From: Marinobacter qingdaonensis | GTDB lineage: Bacteria; Pseudomonadota; Gammaproteobacteria; Pseudomonadales; Oleiphilaceae | Assembly (NCBI RefSeq): GCF_034555935.1 | Contig: NZ_JAYDCJ010000001.1 | Span: 310,001 to 374,000 of the forward strand | Direction of reading: 5' to 3' | DNA: 64,000 bases | In this document: positions 6,506 to 14,962 of the stretch, piece after piece | Layout of the letters: every line of letters begins with the position of its first letter | Position numbering within the stretch: position 1 is the stretch's first letter | The notes under the pieces: generated by a model | What the model was told of the DNA's origin: nothing | Databases searched by the model: none | Seen by the model: the letters and a program-made list of their open reading frames with translations, nothing else | Made by a program: the position numbers and the translations under genes

Positions 6506-7465
6506 TTGCAAAAACGAACAACCGAAAAGCCCAAGTCCTCCTCGGGTTCCGCCGCCAGTTTCCGGGGCCACCTCGCCTGGAATGACTTTGAAGTGGTGCT
6601 CGCCATCGCCTCCTCCGGATCCTTGTCCGGGGCGTCGCGCACGCTGGGCGTCAGCCATGCCACGGTTTTCCGGCGCCTGGGCGACATCGAGCAGCGCCTG
6701 GGGGTAGCCCTGTTCGAACGCAGCCGGTCCGGTTACCGGCCCACCCTGGCGGGCGAGGAGTTGGCGGACACCGCCAAGATCATGGACGAAGCGGCCCTGG
6801 CGGCGGAACGCAAGGTTGCCGGCCGGGACCTGGCGCCCAGCGGGGAGATCTGGGCCACCACCACGGACTCGCTGATGATGGGGCTGCTGGCGCCGTTGTT
6901 CACCGAGTTCCAGCACACCTACCCCGGCATCGTGGTCGACGTGGCCATCTCCAACCAATTGTTCAATCTCACCCGCCGGGAAGCGGATGTGGCGGTACGC
7001 CCCTCCAATCGCCCGCCCGAACACCTCATCGGCAGGCCGCTGACCAAGATTGGCCAGGCGGTGTACGGCCATCGGAGTTTCGGCCTGAGCCCGGGGGCGT
7101 CCATCGACGCCCTCGCCAGGCACCCCTGGATCGGCACCGGGCCGCGGCTGCAGGATTCGGAACTGGACCACTGGATGGACCACCACCAGCTGAAGTCCGC
7201 CTGTGGGTTCCGGGTGGACACCCTGGTTGGCATTCTCAGTGCCATTCGCGCCGGCATGGGCCTGGCGGTCCTGCCCTGCTACCTGGCCGATAACGACCCG
7301 GAGATTGTGCAGCTCACCGACCCGATTCCCGAGCTGGAATACGGCCTCTGGTTCCTGATGCACCCGGATTTGCGGGGTGTGGTGCGAATTCACGCGCTGA
7401 TGGATTTTCTGACCGAGGCGATTCGGGCCCAGGAACATCGCCTGGCCGGGCGCCCCGTGTGTTAG
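6506..7465 (+). CDS. LysR-family transcriptional regulator
   Basis: A 319-residue LysR-type regulator. An N-terminal extension of about 20 residues precedes a winged helix-turn-helix (about 24-85): 'FEVVLAIASSGSLSGASRTLGVSHATVFRRL' is followed by the linker helix 'LGVALFERSRSGYRPTLAGEEL'. The C-terminal part is a periplasmic-binding-protein-like sensor ('READVAVRPSNRPP', 'GLAVLPCYLAD'). The start is TTG at 6506; no ATG lies before the DNA-binding domain in this frame. LysR proteins usually control a divergent neighbour, but that side holds only a probable gene remnant. The effector is unknown. Confidence 0.88.
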   Translation: MQKRTTEKPKSSSGSAASFRGHLAWNDFEVVLAIASSGSLSGASRTLGVSHATVFRRLGDIEQRLGVALFERSRSGYRPTLAGEELADTAKIMDEAALAAERKVAGRDLAPSGEIWATTTDSLMMGLLAPLFTEFQHTYPGIVVDVAISNQLFNLTRREADVAVRPSNRPPEHLIGRPLTKIGQAVYGHRSFGLSPGASIDALARHPWIGTGPRLQDSELDHWMDHHQLKSACGFRVDTLVGILSAIRAGMGLAVLPCYLADNDPEIVQLTDPIPELEYGLWFLMHPDLRGVVRIHALMDFLTEAIRAQEHRLAGRPVC

Positions 7466-7577
7466 CCTTGCCGGACCGCGGGCGAGCGCCGGCTGGCTGA
7501 ACCGAGTCCAGCACCAACAACCGGACATCCCGCCCCGTAACGCTCAAACCCAACCCGACCGCCATGGAACTGCCCAA

Positions 7578-8039
7578 GTGACCAAATCCATCGCACTGGC
7601 CACCCTGCTCCTGTTGTTGCTCGCAGGCATCGTCTTCCAGTACTACATCACGGCGTTGCCGGAGCTGGACCAACCCATCTCGGTGCAGAGCGCCACCCGC
7701 TCGACGGAGACCGGGACCATCTCCGTGACCTTCCAGGACCGGGACGGCGACCAGTTTCATTTCGGGGTTCGGGGCAGCGCCGATAGCAAACCGCAAGCCT
7801 TCCCGCTGTTTTACATCCGCAACCCGAAACTGGTGCCCTACGTGTACTGGCCCTCGGTGGGTGGACCGGATGAGCGGGCCCTGCTTCGGGTGCTGGACGG
7901 CTGGATTCAGCGCAATGTCTCGCCGGAGGCGCAAGCACGGCTGGCGCAGGCTTCCCCAGAGACGCTGATCCCCTCCGAGGCGGACGTGGCGGCGGTGTAT
8001 CAGATCTACGAGATTCTACAGGCCCGGCATCGGCGCTGA
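7578..8039 (+). CDS. Hypothetical membrane-anchored protein
   Basis: A 153-residue protein starting with GTG at 7578. An ATG at 7564 is out of frame and meets a stop at once. Residues 4-22 form a membrane anchor or uncleaved signal (ALATLLLLLLAGIVFQYY). The rest is predicted periplasmic, with a beta-rich stretch (SVTFQDRDGDQFHFGVRG) and a helical C-terminus. No cysteines or recognisable catalytic motif are seen and I do not know the family. It stands alone between the LysR gene and the VOC gene. Confidence 0.7.
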   Translation: MTKSIALATLLLLLLAGIVFQYYITALPELDQPISVQSATRSTETGTISVTFQDRDGDQFHFGVRGSADSKPQAFPLFYIRNPKLVPYVYWPSVGGPDERALLRVLDGWIQRNVSPEAQARLAQASPETLIPSEADVAAVYQIYEILQARHRR

Positions 8040-8124
8040 CGGCGGCCGCCAAAACCGCTCCTCCCGCCGGCAAATTTCTGCTATCACTGGGGTGACTGAC
8101 TTTCACAACCAGGGAGGTCACAGC

Positions 8125-8508
8125 GTGAGCGTGCAACTGAACCACACCATTGTCTGGTGCCACGACAAGCACAGGTCCGCCAACTTCCTCACAGGCCTGC
8201 TGGGACTCGACAGCCCCACCCCGTTCGGGCCCTTCCTTGTGGTCGAGCTAAGCAACGGGGTTTCCCTGGATTACTACGAAACCGGGCGCGAGATCGCATC
8301 CCAGCATTACGCGTTCCTGATCAGCGAGCCGGAATTCGATGAGATCTTCGGACGCATCCGCGACCAGGGCATCGCCTACTGGGCCGATCCGGGCAAGCAG
8401 AAGCCCAACGAGATTAACCGGCACGACGGCAGCCGCGGACTGTATTTTGACGACCCCGATGGGCATTTCCTGGAGATCATCACCCGCCCCTATGGCAGTG
8501 GTGGCTGA
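8125..8508 (+). CDS. VOC superfamily (glyoxalase-like) protein
   Basis: The 127-residue product belongs to the vicinal oxygen chelate superfamily. It has the paired beta-alpha-beta-beta-beta modules: 'NHTIVWCHDKHRSANFLTGLLGL' at the N-terminus and 'GLYFDDPDGHFLEIITRPY' at the C-terminus, where the final Glu is the usual metal ligand. The histidine in 'LNHTIVW' would be another ligand. Substrate unknown; such proteins include dioxygenases, resistance proteins and glyoxalases. The GTG at 8125 is chosen over 8092 because a strong GGAGGT lies at 8112-8117. Confidence 0.85.
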   Translation: MSVQLNHTIVWCHDKHRSANFLTGLLGLDSPTPFGPFLVVELSNGVSLDYYETGREIASQHYAFLISEPEFDEIFGRIRDQGIAYWADPGKQKPNEINRHDGSRGLYFDDPDGHFLEIITRPYGSGG

Positions 8509-8545
8509 AGCGCCAGGTCATGGCCCTACCCACGCATTGCCGGCG

Positions 8546-10966
8546 TTAGAATTCGAAATTCATCGCCACTTCCGGGGCCTGGATAAAATGGCCCTGGAAA
8601 TTGCGGACGCCGCGCTCCCAGAACCAGGCCAGGGCCTTGGCGTCCTCGACCCGCGTCGCCACGATCGGCAGGCTGGAGCCAAACACGTCGGTTAACTGCC
8701 GCAGCAGCTTCTCCAGTTCCGGGGTCTGCTCGACACTGGCGCCGTATTTTGCATCGAGCTTCACGTAATCCACCGAGCCCAGCTCCCGCACCAGCTCCAG
8801 CGACGCCGGGCTGGCGTCCAGGTGCTCGATGATCACTCCGCATTCCATGTCCTGCACCACCTTCAGCACCTGCTTGGCACTGGCGACGTCCTTGATCACG
8901 GTGGCTCTGGAGAGCGCCAGGTAGATACGCCGGTTGCCCTTGATGCGGGCATTGCGCATGCCGGTACTCAGGAACGACAGGAGTTTGGCCACCTCCCCCA
9001 TCGGCGAGGCGAGTTTGATGGCAACCGAGTGACTGGCGGCGGCCTTGCCCGCCAGCTTGGAGAGCCCGTCCAGGGCGTGTTCCACCACCCAGCGATCCAG
9101 ATCCAGCAGGGTGCCGTGGTTGCCCTGGGCCAACTGGGGCAGGAACTGGCCGGGCAGGTACACGGCGTCGTCTTCATCCACCAGACGGACCAGGGCTTCG
9201 AACACGGTGTCGCCCGAATCCATGTTCACGATGGGCTGGTAATGCAGTTTGAACGCCTGGGCCACGAGCAGCTCGCGAATACGGTGATCCAGTCCGCCGT
9301 TGTCCGACCGCTCCGGTGCCCGGTGCCAGACCACACAACCGCCAGCCTGCATGGCCTCGGCACAGGCCTGTTCCACTTCCAGCAGAGCCTTGTCTTCGTT
9401 CATGGATTCGGTCAGCGGCAAAACGCCCATGCTCAGGGTCACCGGTACCGCCGGCTCTCCCAGGGACCAGCGCGGGCTGTTCAAGCGTTGGTGGAATTGC
9501 TCGAGGAAGGCCTCGGCGGCCTCGGCCACGGGCGGATTGATCTGAAACAGGAAGCTGCCACCGCCCAGGGCGCAGCCGGAATCGCTGGCGCCCAGCTGGT
9601 CGGCGAAGTGCTGCGCCATGTTGGCGGTCAGACGGGCCAGGGCTCGGGCACCGTGCTGCGCGCGCAGGAACTCCTCCCGATCGATGCCGACCTGCACCAG
9701 GAATTGCGAGGGCTTGTTCGGCGCGGCCTCCAGATAGGCCAGCAGAGTGCCCAGTTCGGTCAGGAAATAGTCGTGATTCTGCAGGCCCTGGTGTGCCCGG
9801 CGCTGGCTCACCAGGTTGATGCGGCTCGAAAGCAGTTGCGCCTGCATCAGGTGTTGCTGGAGGGCGGCCAGGAAACGCTGGTTATCCAGCGGTTTCTTGA
9901 AAATCTGGCTGCCCGCCATGCGGTGCTGCGCCAGCTGATCGGACACCGCCCCGGAGGCCGATACAAACAGCACCGGCATGGTCATGTAGCGGGCGTCCTG
10001 TCGCAGCACCCGGGCCAGGTCCACGCCCTGCACACCGGGCATTTCGTGGTCGAGCACGATGGCGTCGGGCTGGAATTCCTCGATACGCTCCAGAATCCGC
10101 ACCGGCTGGGACAGCCCCTCCACCTCGTAGCCGTGCTCGGCCAGCAGGGTCTTGAAGTAGGCCAGCAGCTCGGCGTCGTCATCCACCCAGAGCACACGCT
10201 GCTTGGCACGGGTGCTGGTGCTCAGCAACTGATCGATGCGCGTTTCCAGCACGCCCAGGTCCAGGGGTTTGGTCAGGTAGGTATCCGCGCCGGCACGCAG
10301 CGCGCGCATGCGGGCCACCATGTCGCTTCGGGCGGACATCATGATCACCGGGGTGTTGGCGTCCATCTGAAGTTTCAGGCGTTCCAGCCAGGCGATGCCC
10401 TCCAGTGCCCCTTCCGGGAAGCTGATGTCCAGCAGAATTAACTGATGGCTGTGGCTCTCCGTGCGCGCGCTGTAGGCCGCCGGCGTGTCGAAGACATCTA
10501 CGGTAAAGCCACGCTGTTCCAGCCAGTCGCGCAGGAACCCGGCCAGGTGCTCGTCGTCCTCGATCACGGCGATGCGGTGACGGTTCCTCGCCGGCATTGG
10601 CGACGTTGCCGGTGCCTGAGCGGGCGCAGCGGTATCGATGGCCTGGTCGGCCACGCGTTCCAGGCCACTGAGCAAGGCTTCGATCTGGTTTCGTTCCGCC
10701 GGGGTGGCATCGGCCTTTTTCAGCAGCTGCTGCAGCTGCTCTTCCAGCGCCTGGGCGCCCTGACTGATTTCCGGCAACTGGAAGGTCGCGCCGCTGCCCG
10801 AAAGCTTGTGGGCGCACTGCTCCATGAACGTCAGCGCCTTGGCGTCCCAGCTGACATGTTGCAAGCGGTTCCAGGAGGATCGTAGCTCCTGGAGGCGAGT
10901 CGGCAGGCTCTGCACGTACTGCTGTTTGAGCGCTTCGTATTTGGGGCCTAGATCGACACCTGCCAT
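8546..10966 (-). CDS. Hpt-REC-REC-GGDEF-EAL signalling protein with degenerate catalytic motifs
   Basis: An 806-residue cytoplasmic protein without membrane segments. Domain order: Hpt (about 1-115, 'AHKLSGSGATF' with phospho-acceptor His53), receiver 1 (about 128-245, IEDDE and LLDISFP), receiver 2 (about 255-370, VDDDA, LDHEMPG and the FKKPLD lysine), a GGDEF-like fold (about 400-545) and an EAL-like domain (about 565-806). The GGDEF signature is replaced by GGGSF. The EAL domain keeps FEALVRL but lacks the usual NLS, E-TE and DDFG metal-site motifs (IIEHLDA replaces the last). It is therefore probably a phosphorelay-controlled c-di-GMP binding or scaffold protein, not an enzyme. The ATG at 10966 has GAGG seven bases upstream; the longer reading to 11020 lacks family support. 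Confidence 0.85.
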   Translation of the reverse strand: MAGVDLGPKYEALKQQYVQSLPTRLQELRSSWNRLQHVSWDAKALTFMEQCAHKLSGSGATFQLPEISQGAQALEEQLQQLLKKADATPAERNQIEALLSGLERVADQAIDTAAPAQAPATSPMPARNRHRIAVIEDDEHLAGFLRDWLEQRGFTVDVFDTPAAYSARTESHSHQLILLDISFPEGALEGIAWLERLKLQMDANTPVIMMSARSDMVARMRALRAGADTYLTKPLDLGVLETRIDQLLSTSTRAKQRVLWVDDDAELLAYFKTLLAEHGYEVEGLSQPVRILERIEEFQPDAIVLDHEMPGVQGVDLARVLRQDARYMTMPVLFVSASGAVSDQLAQHRMAGSQIFKKPLDNQRFLAALQQHLMQAQLLSSRINLVSQRRAHQGLQNHDYFLTELGTLLAYLEAAPNKPSQFLVQVGIDREEFLRAQHGARALARLTANMAQHFADQLGASDSGCALGGGSFLFQINPPVAEAAEAFLEQFHQRLNSPRWSLGEPAVPVTLSMGVLPLTESMNEDKALLEVEQACAEAMQAGGCVVWHRAPERSDNGGLDHRIRELLVAQAFKLHYQPIVNMDSGDTVFEALVRLVDEDDAVYLPGQFLPQLAQGNHGTLLDLDRWVVEHALDGLSKLAGKAAASHSVAIKLASPMGEVAKLLSFLSTGMRNARIKGNRRIYLALSRATVIKDVASAKQVLKVVQDMECGVIIEHLDASPASLELVRELGSVDYVKLDAKYGASVEQTPELEKLLRQLTDVFGSSLPIVATRVEDAKALAWFWERGVRNFQGHFIQAPEVAMNFEF

Positions 10967-11203
10967 GGATGAACCTCGTGTACTGCACGTGAAAGGGGAT
11001 AAATGTGAACAGCGTCTCAAAGTACAGGTTTACACTCTGGATAACGAGAGCTGAAGGAAAATAGTTCCTCGGTGAGCGGCGTCATGACAGCGACCATGGC
11101 TACGATCCCACCCTCAAGGGCTATATGCTTGCAGACAGGCAACCACATCCTGCATCGAATCCGCCCGGTTCACCCCGGGCAGACAAAAGAGGTAAAGCAC
11201 CCA

Positions 11204-11830
11204 ATGCACGTCCCCAGTCATTTCCTGGAAAGCGACCAGGCACAGTTGCAGCAATACATTCGCGACTATGGATTCGGCCTGCTGATCCTGGCCGATGCCG
11301 AAGGCATCGAAGCCAACCACGTGCCTTTCCATCTGGTGCCCTCGGACGGTGGCACCCCAGGGGTGCTCCAGTGCCACCTGGCCCGCAGCAACCCCGCGTG
11401 GCGCCGCCTGGAAACCGGTGCCAGGGTCCTCGCCGTCTTCCAGGGCCCGGACGCCTACGTATCGCCGTCCTGGTACGCCACCAAGGCCGAAACCGGGAAA
11501 GTCGTGCCCACCTGGAACTACCTGGCCGTCCACGCCGAGGGCCAGGCCCGGGTAGTCCAAGATCCGGAGTGGCTGCAACGCCACCTCAACCAGCTAACCA
11601 ACCAGCACGAGGCGGAACGCACGGAGCCCTGGTCAGTGGCGGATGCACCTGAAGACTACATCGAGCGCATGATGCAGGGCCTGGTGGGTATCGAAATCCG
11701 CATCGACAAGCTCACCGGCAAACTCAAAGCCAGCCAGAACCAGCCGGAGCGCAACCGCGAAGGCGTCAAGGCCGGTCTTGAGGAGCGGGACCAGTCCGGG
11801 GATCGGGCCATGGCCAAGTTGATTGGCTGA
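11204..11830 (+). CDS. FMN-binding negative transcriptional regulator (PaiB family)
   Basis: A 208-residue protein of the PaiB family, split-barrel flavin-binding proteins first described as negative regulators in Bacillus. Typical features are the start 'MHVPSHF', 'NHVPFHL', 'HLARSNPAWR', 'VSPSWYATK' and 'VPTWNYLAVHAEG', then a C-terminal 'GLVGIEIRIDKLTGKLKASQN'. No helix-turn-helix is visible, so direct DNA binding is doubtful in this family. The start at 11204 is preferred over 11072 because AGAGGT lies 12 bases upstream and homologues begin at MHVP. Confidence 0.87.
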   Translation: MHVPSHFLESDQAQLQQYIRDYGFGLLILADAEGIEANHVPFHLVPSDGGTPGVLQCHLARSNPAWRRLETGARVLAVFQGPDAYVSPSWYATKAETGKVVPTWNYLAVHAEGQARVVQDPEWLQRHLNQLTNQHEAERTEPWSVADAPEDYIERMMQGLVGIEIRIDKLTGKLKASQNQPERNREGVKAGLEERDQSGDRAMAKLIG

Positions 11831-12079
11831 TCAGAACAGCAGTCGGGACACCCGAGACTTTATTGGCAATCATGCCAGCCGGATCATCGAGGGCTGCTAT
11901 TCTGACATTATCGAAGCGCTTCTCGTCGACTGCGAGGAACTCATCCTCCTCAATACCGGCGTCATTACCAGCCGCTTTTGGGGAAAAGCGCGCACCCAAC
12001 GCGCATGACCTGAACCACCCAAGGTAGACATTGTGCCGTGCCGTTGCCTTGAGCTTACTCACGCCAAGGGGAGCTAACC

Positions 12080-12427
12080 ATGGACTATGTAGAAGGATTT
12101 GTCGCCGCCGTACCCACCAAGAACAAGGACGACTATATTCGTCACGCCAGCGAAGCCGCCCAGATTTTCGAGGAGCACGGTGCCACCCGTCTGGTCGAGT
12201 GCTGGGGCGATGATGTCCCGACCGGCAAGAAGACCTCGTTTCCGCAGGCGGTGCAGTGCGGCGAAGATGAAACGGTGGTGTTCTCATGGGCCTTGTGGCC
12301 CTCGCGGGAGGCCCGGGATGCTGGCATGACCAAGATCATGAATGACCCGCGCATGCGGGATAACCCGATGCCCTTCGACGGCAGCCGCCTGATCTACGGC
12401 GGTTTTCAGATGATTCTGGACGAATAG
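12080..12427 (+). CDS. DUF1428 family protein (YbaA-like)
   Basis: A 115-residue soluble protein with clear DUF1428 hallmarks: 'MDYVEGFVAAVPTKNKDDY' at the start, 'ATRLVECWGDDVPTGK', 'ETVVFSWALWPSREARD' and 'PFDGSRLIYGGF' near the end. The family has a dimeric ferredoxin-like alpha/beta-barrel fold and no settled function. GGGGAG is five to nine bases upstream of the ATG. The 250 bp before it holds only a short unconvincing open frame. Confidence 0.88.
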   Translation: MDYVEGFVAAVPTKNKDDYIRHASEAAQIFEEHGATRLVECWGDDVPTGKKTSFPQAVQCGEDETVVFSWALWPSREARDAGMTKIMNDPRMRDNPMPFDGSRLIYGGFQMILDE

Positions 12428-12470
12428 GGTCTGGGGCGCCGGGCGGATGGCGGCGCGCGGGATGGCCGTA

Positions 12471-12809
12471 TCAGTTCTGCCCCTCCGGCTCGTCGAGGGA
12501 GACATACCAGTCGGCGTAGGGGGTGTTTTCGATCTTGTGCTGGGTGTAGTCAGGCGCACCATCGGACCACCACACCGGCCCTCGCTCCCCGAGTGCTCGC
12601 TTGGCGGCATCGACCCTGGTCCGGGCCTCGCGCTCCTGTTTATTGCTGCCGGCCTTCTGCGCCTTGTGCACGTCCCGGCGCGCCGACATCAGGCGGTGCA
12701 CACGCTCACGGTAGGCCGCTCCGGACAGCTCCGGATTGGCGCAGCGCCACAGGCGGCCTTTGACTACCAGGTAGCGGCCATCGGGTGTTTTCAGTTTGGA
12801 TGAGCTCAT
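12471..12809 (-). CDS. Conserved hypothetical protein
   Basis: A 112-residue hydrophilic protein. The N-terminal 'LKTPDGRYLVVKGRLWRCANP' and C-terminal 'ALGERGPVWWSDGAPDY', with 'NTPYADWY' after it, are features I associate with a conserved proteobacterial family of unknown function. A helical, arginine- and lysine-rich middle (about 30-75) joins the two. It is transcribed on the minus strand, beginning about 90 bp after the mmsB stop, but the hairpin at 12868-12889 probably separates them. Confidence 0.75.
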   Translation of the reverse strand: MSSSKLKTPDGRYLVVKGRLWRCANPELSGAAYRERVHRLMSARRDVHKAQKAGSNKQEREARTRVDAAKRALGERGPVWWSDGAPDYTQHKIENTPYADWYVSLDEPEGQN

Positions 12810-12867
12810 GCCTCAACCCTAGCAGAGGACTGCCAGAGTGGGGCCGAAGCGAAGCCAGGTGGGAAAC

Positions 12868-12889
12868 GGGGCGCGGCACACCGCGCCCC
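12868..12889 (-). terminator. Hairpin terminator after mmsB
   Basis: GGGGCGCGG (12868-12876) and CCGCGCCCC (12881-12889) form a perfect 9-bp stem with a CACA/TGTG loop. On the minus strand it is followed by GTTTCCC, a short T-run. It lies 7 bases after the mmsB stop and should end the valine operon. Confidence 0.6.
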
Positions 12890-12895
12890 ACCCGG

Positions 12896-13783
12896 TCACT
12901 CCGGCTTGTACAGGCGTTGGATGCTGGAGAAGTCCAGCGTGCCATTGCCCTGCCCGGCGTGGATCGAGAACAGGTTGCGGGCCAGCGAGCCCATGGGGAT
13001 GGAGGCCTGGTTCTTGACCGCGTTGTCGAACGCCAGGCCCAGGTCCTTGGTCATCAGATTGACCAGGAAGCCGCCCTCGTAGTTGCGGGACGCCGGCGCA
13101 TTCTCCATCACACCCGGCCAGGGGTTGTAGACGTTCAGGGCCCAGTTGCCGCCGGAGCTCTGCTTCATGATTTCCGACAGTACCGCCGGGTCCAGGCCGT
13201 TCTTCACACCCAGGGCCAGGGCTTCGCTGGTGCCGGCCATCAGGATCGCCAGCAGCATGTTGTTGCAGATCTTGGCGACCTGACCGGAGCCGTGGGGGCC
13301 GGCGTGGAAGATGTTCTTGCCCATGGCGTCCAGAATCGGCTTGGCCTTGGCAAAGGTGGCCTCGTCACCGCCGCAGATGAAGGTCAGGGTACCGGCCTTG
13401 GCACCACCCACACCGCCGGATACCGGCGCGTCCAGGAACGGAATGTTCCGGGCCTGGGCTGCTTCGGCCACACCCCGGGCGGTTTCCGGCGCGATGGTGG
13501 AGGAATCAATCACCAGGGTGCCTTCGGGCAGCTTCGCCAGCAGGCCGTCGTCACCCAGGTACACCGCTTCCACATGCTGGCCGGCGGGCAACATGGTGAT
13601 CACGCACTCGGCGCCCTCGGCCGCCTGGTGGGCGGTATCGGCAGTTTTCGCGCCCTCGGACACCAGGGTCTGGACCGCGTCCTTGGACAGGTCGAACACG
13701 GTCACGTCGTGCCCGGCTTTCACCAGGTTGCTGGCCATGGGGCCACCCATGTTGCCCAGGCCAATAAAGGTAATAGTTGCCAT
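12896..13783 (-). CDS. mmsB: 3-hydroxyisobutyrate dehydrogenase
   Basis: This 295-residue enzyme oxidises 3-hydroxyisobutyrate to methylmalonate semialdehyde with NAD+ in valine breakdown. The N-terminal Rossmann fold 'FIGLGNMGGPMASNLVKAG' binds NAD, 'DAPVSGGVGGAKAGTLTF' is the substrate-binding loop, and the catalytic lysine lies in 'GSGQVAKICNNML'. The C-terminal helices match the family length. AAGGAG lies upstream of the ATG. It is the last gene of the operon mmsA - acyl-CoA dehydrogenase - enoyl-CoA hydratase - hydrolase - mmsB, and its product is the substrate of MmsA. Confidence 0.93.
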   Translation of the reverse strand: MATITFIGLGNMGGPMASNLVKAGHDVTVFDLSKDAVQTLVSEGAKTADTAHQAAEGAECVITMLPAGQHVEAVYLGDDGLLAKLPEGTLVIDSSTIAPETARGVAEAAQARNIPFLDAPVSGGVGGAKAGTLTFICGGDEATFAKAKPILDAMGKNIFHAGPHGSGQVAKICNNMLLAILMAGTSEALALGVKNGLDPAVLSEIMKQSSGGNWALNVYNPWPGVMENAPASRNYEGGFLVNLMTKDLGLAFDNAVKNQASIPMGSLARNLFSIHAGQGNGTLDFSSIQRLYKPE

Positions 13784-13843
13784 ATCCCTTCTCCTTATTG
13801 TTCTCGTCGGTTTTATGGGCCACCGGTGTCGGTGGCCGTTTGG

Positions 13844-14917
13844 CTATGCGTTGAAAAAGTCGTCGATCCAGGCGCTGTCCATCTCCGCCAGCGAGGCGTA
13901 GCGCCAGCGCGGCTGCTGATCCTTGTCGATAAGCAGGGCCCGGATACCTTCGGCGAATTCGCCTTTGTCCAGGCACTTCTGGGACATCACCAGTTCGGTG
14001 TCGAGCACTTCCTTCAGGCTCTTGTGTTTGCAGCCGTGCAGGTGGCGCCACACCAGGGCCAGCGACGTCGGTGACGCCGACGCCAGGGATTTGGTCGCCT
14101 TGGCCACCCAGCTGTCACCACCGGACAGTTCGCTCAGTTGGCTCACGACCGCTTCCAGCGTGTCGGCGTCGGTAACCCGATTGATCTCATCGAAATGGGT
14201 GCGAATCGGCGATTCCGGCTGGGCATCGGCGCTTTGCTGCTCAAACTGGCGCAGCACACCGCCCACCACCGCGTGAGGGTTCTCGCCCTGCCAGCGCTGC
14301 TGCTTCAGCTCGCTGACCACCTCGGCCTTCAGATCGTGCTTGATGAAGCGGTCGGCGAGACCGGTGAAGACGGCGTCGGAGCCGTTCATCCGTGCGCCGG
14401 TCAGGCCCAGGAACAGGCCGGTGCGGCCCGGCGTGCGGTTCAGGAACCAGCCGGCAGCCACATCCGGGTACAGGCCGATGGTGATTTCCGGCATCGCCAG
14501 CTTGGATTTCTCCGTCACTACCCGGTGCGAGGCCCCTTCCATGATGCCCATGCCGCCGCCCATGACGATGCCATGGCCCCAGCACACGATTGGCTTGGCG
14601 AAGGTGTGGATCAGGTAGTCCAGCTCGTATTCCTCGGTGAAGAAGGCTTCCCCTTCGCCGGTACCGTTGGGCTCGGTCATGCTGCGATACAGGGCGACGA
14701 TGTCACCGCCGGCGCAGAACGCCTTGTCGCCTTCGGCCTCCAGCCAGACCGCGCAAATGCGCGGGTCTTCGGCCCAGCGCTTGAGCTGGGGCGTGAGCAG
14801 GCGAATCATCTCCAGGGAGAGTGAATTCAGCGCCTTGGGCGTGTTCAGACGGGCCACGGCGATCAGGGCGTCGTCGCCGGTTTTCCACTCTTCAAAAACA
14901 ATGGGTTGGTCACTCAT
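13844..14917 (-). CDS. 3-hydroxyisobutyryl-CoA hydrolase (crotonase fold)
   Basis: A 357-residue crotonase-superfamily protein. Its length and the segments 'GDKAFCAGGDIVALYR', 'GIVMGGGMGIMEGASHR' and 'MPEITIGLYPDVAAGWFLNR' identify the 3-hydroxyisobutyryl-CoA hydrolase (HIBCH) branch and not a plain hydratase, which is about 260 residues. The enzyme releases free 3-hydroxyisobutyrate from the CoA ester. This is exactly the step needed between the enoyl-CoA hydratase upstream (14963-15742) and mmsB downstream. AAGGA precedes the ATG. Confidence 0.92.
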   Translation of the reverse strand: MSDQPIVFEEWKTGDDALIAVARLNTPKALNSLSLEMIRLLTPQLKRWAEDPRICAVWLEAEGDKAFCAGGDIVALYRSMTEPNGTGEGEAFFTEEYELDYLIHTFAKPIVCWGHGIVMGGGMGIMEGASHRVVTEKSKLAMPEITIGLYPDVAAGWFLNRTPGRTGLFLGLTGARMNGSDAVFTGLADRFIKHDLKAEVVSELKQQRWQGENPHAVVGGVLRQFEQQSADAQPESPIRTHFDEINRVTDADTLEAVVSQLSELSGGDSWVAKATKSLASASPTSLALVWRHLHGCKHKSLKEVLDTELVMSQKCLDKGEFAEGIRALLIDKDQQPRWRYASLAEMDSAWIDDFFNA

Positions 14918-14962
14918 AACAATTCCTTCAACCGTTGCACGGCACCGGTTTTGCAGCTGTGT

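Noticed and set aside
8822..10441. 539-codon plus-strand open frame opposite the Hpt-REC-REC protein
   Set aside because: Composition (His, Gln, Gly, Leu repeats) is that of an antisense shadow in GC-rich DNA; no motif was found.
11823..12008. 61-codon open frame between the PaiB-like and DUF1428 genes
   Set aside because: It overlaps the PaiB-like 3' end, lacks a ribosome-binding site and shows no protein-like pattern.
13818..13837. GGCCACCG/CGGTGGCC hairpin between the hydrolase gene and mmsB as a terminator
   Set aside because: On the minus strand it is followed by an A-rich, not T-rich, stretch, so it lacks the intrinsic terminator form in the direction of transcription.
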